From JACZUI01 sp965216725 (GTDB lineage: Bacteria > Actinomycetota > Acidimicrobiia > Spongiisociales > ZC4RG35), in assembly GCA_965216725.1 (NCBI GenBank), contig CBDCGI010000018.1:128005-192004 (forward strand): a DNA stretch of 64,000 bases, given 5' to 3'. Of the stretch, positions 61,470 to 64,000 are shown in pieces. The position numbers were made by a program, and so were the translations under genes. The notes beneath the pieces were generated by a model that did not search any database, was not told where the DNA came from, and worked only from the letters and a program-made list of their open reading frames with translations. Within the stretch, counting starts at the first letter, position 1. Every line of letters starts with the position of its first letter.

Positions 61470-63835
61470 CCACGACCGCACACAAACCGCACACGCCACC
61501 CGAGATCGGGGGTATCGGCCATAGCCGAAAGCGGGTCGAAGACGCTCGGTTCATCGAAGGTCGGGGCAACTACGTGGACGACATCGAGCTGCCGGGAATG
61601 CTTCACATGGCGATCCATAGATCGCCGATCGCACACGGCAAGATCCTCTCCATCGACACCTCCGAGGCCGAGGCTGTTGAGGGAGTGCTCGCTGTGGTGA
61701 CGGGCGAGCTGCTGGCCAACTACAACCTTGCCTGGATGCCGACACTCTCCGGTGACACCCAGGCCGTGCTGGCCACGGACAAGGTTCGATTCCAGGGCCA
61801 GGAGATCGCGGCAGTTATCGCCACCGACCGTTACATCGCCCAAGACGCCGCAGACCTGATCCGGGTCGATTACGAGGAGTTGGAGCCGCTGGTCAACCCG
61901 CAGCGCTCCCTGGAGGAAGACGCCCCTCTGATTCGCGATGACAAAGAGGATCAGACGTCAAACGAGTGCTACACCTGGGAATCGGGCGACAAAGAGGCAA
62001 CCGATGCCGCCTTCGCCAGGGCAGCCAAGGTGGTCTCCCTCGAGACGCATTACCCGCGTTCGCACCCATCTCCCTTGGAAACCTGTGGGGTGGTGGCCGA
62101 TGTCAATCCTGCAACCGGGCAGGCGACCATCTATATGACCTCTCAGGCACCCCACGCCCATCGGACAGTCTTTGCTTTGGTGGCGGGTCTACCCGAGCAG
62201 AACATTCGGATCGTGTCCCCTGACATAGGCGGGGGTTTCGGGAACAAGGTCCCCGTCTACCCCGGGTATGTGGTGGCGACTGCAGCCTCGCTAGTCATCG
62301 GCAAGCCGGTGAAATGGATCGAGACTCGGACCGAGAACCTGATCTCTACCGGCTTCGCCCGCGACTACTACATGAAAGGCGAGCTCGCTGTGGACGATGA
62401 GGGCAAGATCCTCGCACTCCGCGTCGACATGCTCAGCGATCAGGGCGCCTTCTACTCCGACGCGCAGCCCACCAAATTCAGAGCGGGCTTGTTTCACATC
62501 GTCACGGGCTCTTACGACTACCCCGTAGCTCACGTGACAACGCGCGGCGCATACACGAACAAAGCTCCCGGTGGCGTGGCCTATCGGTGCTCGTTCCGAG
62601 TGACCGAGGCTTCGTACATGATCGAACGCCTCATGCAGAACGCTGCCTACGAGATTGGGATGGATCCGGCCGAGTTTCGGCTGAAGAACTTCATAGGTGC
62701 CGACCAGTTCCCGTATCACACTCCCACCGGCTTCGTGTACGACTCGGGCGACTATGAGGCTGCGCTTCGGAAAGCGATGGAGATGGTCGGATACGACGCG
62801 ATCCAAGCCGAGAAGGAGCAGGCCAAGAAAGAGGGCCGTCTGGTGGGGGTGGGAATCGCCAGCTTCACTGAGGTCGTTGGGGCCGGCCACGGAGAGGACT
62901 ACGACATCCTCGGCCTCAAGATGTTCGATTCAGCCGAGCTCCGTGTGCATCCAACCGGGAAAGCCATCCTGAAGCTCGGGGTGAGGACCCAAGGCCAGGG
63001 GCACGAAACCACGTTCGCCCAGATCGTGGCCGAAGAGTTGGGAATCCCGGCCTCGGACATCAAGGTCGTTGAAGGCGACACCGACAACACGCCTTATGGT
63101 CTCGGGACCTACGCATCTCGTTCCACGCCCGTAGCCGGCGCCGCCACGGCAGTAATCGCGCGAAAGCTTCGAGATAAGGCCAAGAAGATCGCAGCCCATC
63201 TGCTCGAGGCCTCCGAGGAAGACCTCGAATGGGAGACCGGGAAGTTCTTCGTCAAGGGCGATCCGGACAGCTCTGTGACGATCCAGGACATTGCTTTCGC
63301 CGCATACACCAACCCCGCGCCCGGGGTGGAGGCGGGCCTCGAAGGTGTCCACTACTACGACCCTCCAAACATGACATATCCGTTCGGTAGCTACATCGTC
63401 GTGGTCGATGTGGATCCGGGGACTGGCCAATGGAAAGTCCGCCGAGGATGGTCGCCGTCGATGATTGTGGCGTCCGGATCAACCCGATGGTCGTGGACGG
63501 TCAGATACACGGCGGCCTTGACCGAGGGCTACGCGATGTCCTCCATGCAGTACATCACGTTCGACGAAGCAGGCAACTGCATCGGCTCGAACTTCATGGA
63601 CTACCTCATCCCCACCGCGTGGGAGACACCTCGATTCGAGCTCGGGGAGACAGTCACCCCGTCGCCGCACCATCCCATCGGCGCCAAAGGCATCGGGGAG
63701 TCGGCCACTGTCGGCTCGCCGGCTGCATATGTCAACGCGGTGATCGATGCACTCGCCGACATGGGTGTGCGCAACATAGACATGCCGGTATCGGCCGATC
63801 GGGTCTGGGCGGCTATGGAAGAGGCCCAAGCCTGA
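61466..63835 (+). CDS. coxL: aerobic CO dehydrogenase, form I catalytic subunit CoxL (local double frameshift)
   Basis: Molybdopterin subunit that oxidises CO to CO2. The active-site loop reads GGVAYRCSFRVTEASY; AYRCSFR is the mark of form I CoxL, and Cys375 corresponds to the copper-binding Cys388 of Afipia carboxidovorans. GIGESATVGSPAAYVNAV near the end supplies the catalytic Glu. The 789-aa length is normal. From about residue 661 to 685 the reading frame is shifted: the alternative frame restores VAVDDCGVRINPMVVDGQ and IHGGL, and the frame returns to normal at LTEGYAM. So one base was lost (or two gained) near 63446 and one gained near 63518. Confidence 0.92.
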   Translation: MTTTAHKPHTPPEIGGIGHSRKRVEDARFIEGRGNYVDDIELPGMLHMAIHRSPIAHGKILSIDTSEAEAVEGVLAVVTGELLANYNLAWMPTLSGDTQAVLATDKVRFQGQEIAAVIATDRYIAQDAADLIRVDYEELEPLVNPQRSLEEDAPLIRDDKEDQTSNECYTWESGDKEATDAAFARAAKVVSLETHYPRSHPSPLETCGVVADVNPATGQATIYMTSQAPHAHRTVFALVAGLPEQNIRIVSPDIGGGFGNKVPVYPGYVVATAASLVIGKPVKWIETRTENLISTGFARDYYMKGELAVDDEGKILALRVDMLSDQGAFYSDAQPTKFRAGLFHIVTGSYDYPVAHVTTRGAYTNKAPGGVAYRCSFRVTEASYMIERLMQNAAYEIGMDPAEFRLKNFIGADQFPYHTPTGFVYDSGDYEAALRKAMEMVGYDAIQAEKEQAKKEGRLVGVGIASFTEVVGAGHGEDYDILGLKMFDSAELRVHPTGKAILKLGVRTQGQGHETTFAQIVAEELGIPASDIKVVEGDTDNTPYGLGTYASRSTPVAGAATAVIARKLRDKAKKIAAHLLEASEEDLEWETGKFFVKGDPDSSVTIQDIAFAAYTNPAPGVEAGLEGVHYYDPPNMTYPFGSYIVVVDVDPGTGQWKVRRGWSPSMIVASGSTRWSWTVRYTAALTEGYAMSSMQYITFDEAGNCIGSNFMDYLIPTAWETPRFELGETVTPSPHHPIGAKGIGESATVGSPAAYVNAVIDALADMGVRNIDMPVSADRVWAAMEEAQA

Positions 63836-64000
63836 TGAACCGGGAGTTGTTGGAGCTGGCGGCTGCAATGAGCCGCCGGCACCAACCTTTCGTCACCGGA
63901 ACCGTGGTATGGGCGAGGGGCCCCTCCTCTGGTAAAAGAGGCTCGAGCGCGATCATCGAGGCCGACGGGACGGTTCACGGTTGGATCGGAGGCGCCTGCG
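63835..64000 (+). CDS. XdhC/CoxF family maturation factor, cut by window edge
   Basis: The first 55 codons of a gene continuing beyond the right edge. The N-terminus (RRHQPFVTGTVVWARGPSSGKRGSSAIIEADGTV split around GWIGGAC) matches XdhC/CoxI/CoxF proteins, which insert or sulfurate the molybdenum cofactor of xanthine and CO dehydrogenases. In form I cox operons such a gene (coxF or coxI) often follows coxL. The ATG overlaps the coxL stop by one base (TGATG). Confidence 0.85.
   Translation, partial: MNRELLELAAAMSRRHQPFVTGTVVWARGPSSGKRGSSAIIEADGTVHGWIGGAC

Overview
The window is a 64-kb piece of a high-GC bacterial chromosome, almost certainly an actinobacterium. Lineage signs seen in the sequence are a WhiG/FliA-type sigma factor, a DUF2469 gene next to yraN, an ImuA'-ImuB mutasome pair behind a TCGAAC-N4-GTTCGA LexA box, an F420-type PPOX protein and a fused IcmF mutase. 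Placement in Acidimicrobiia or a neighbouring class is inference. Two single-gene reading-frame defects (rplS, coxL) suggest either a draft assembly with residual indels or real lesions.

Layout. (1) 1-8.9 kb: 3' truncated valS, a 58-aa membrane peptide coupled to icmF, then a mixed-strand group (SGNH hydrolase, F420-type PPOX protein, 5-formyl-THF cyclo-ligase, PlsC). (2) 8.9-13.6 kb: DNA damage genes, with imuA'-imuB under an SOS promoter and an Fpg/Nei glycosylase, plus a methyltransferase and a membrane protein. (3) 13.7-25.3 kb, minus strand: pnp, rpsO, ribF, truB, nrnA, rbfA, infB, nusA, rimP, proS, a translation and RNA-processing block read from proS towards pnp. (4) 25.4-26.9 kb: a NIPSNAP gene and a decayed DUF222/HNH nuclease gene. 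(5) 27-38.9 kb, minus strand: ispG, rseP, dxr, cdsA, frr, pyrH, tsf, rpsB, then whiG-like sigma, xerC, dprA and comM. (6) 38.9-45 kb: an inserted accessory block (cyclase-TPR protein, gamma-glutamyltransferase-like enzyme, enoyl-CoA hydratase, two tiny genes, ABC exporter). (7) 45-52.7 kb: the conserved yraN, DUF2469, lepB, rplS, trmD, [insert], rimM, khpA, rpsP, ffh series. The insert between trmD and rimM carries a nucleotidyltransferase, a thiolase and a lipoprotein. (8) 52.7-54.1 kb: a decayed AbiEi/DUF559 gene between two clusters of one 71-72 bp repeat. (9) 54.1-64 kb: redox metabolism, with a PuuD-like cytochrome c membrane protein, a dihydroorotate dehydrogenase-like protein coupled to pyruvate:ferredoxin oxidoreductase (nifJ), and divergently a form I aerobic CO dehydrogenase operon coxM-coxS-coxL followed by a truncated XdhC/CoxF-type maturation gene.

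How it works together. The core blocks supply ribosomal proteins, initiation and recycling factors, SRP, lipid precursors and isoprenoid (MEP) steps, and many neighbours overlap as ATGA, which points to translational coupling. Near the right end, form I CODH (AYRCSFR active-site loop) would let the cell draw electrons from CO.

Most notable observations: lepB has no ATG, GTG or TTG start in any frame and appears to start at CTG overlapping the rplS stop behind a strong Shine-Dalgarno, with rimM and yraN as possible further cases; a LexA box exactly fills the spacer of the imuA' promoter; rplS is frameshifted; coxL has two compensating frameshifts in a conserved segment; and a 71-72 bp repeat family brackets a nuclease pseudogene. 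I saw no tRNA, rRNA, CRISPR array, transposase or phage gene.
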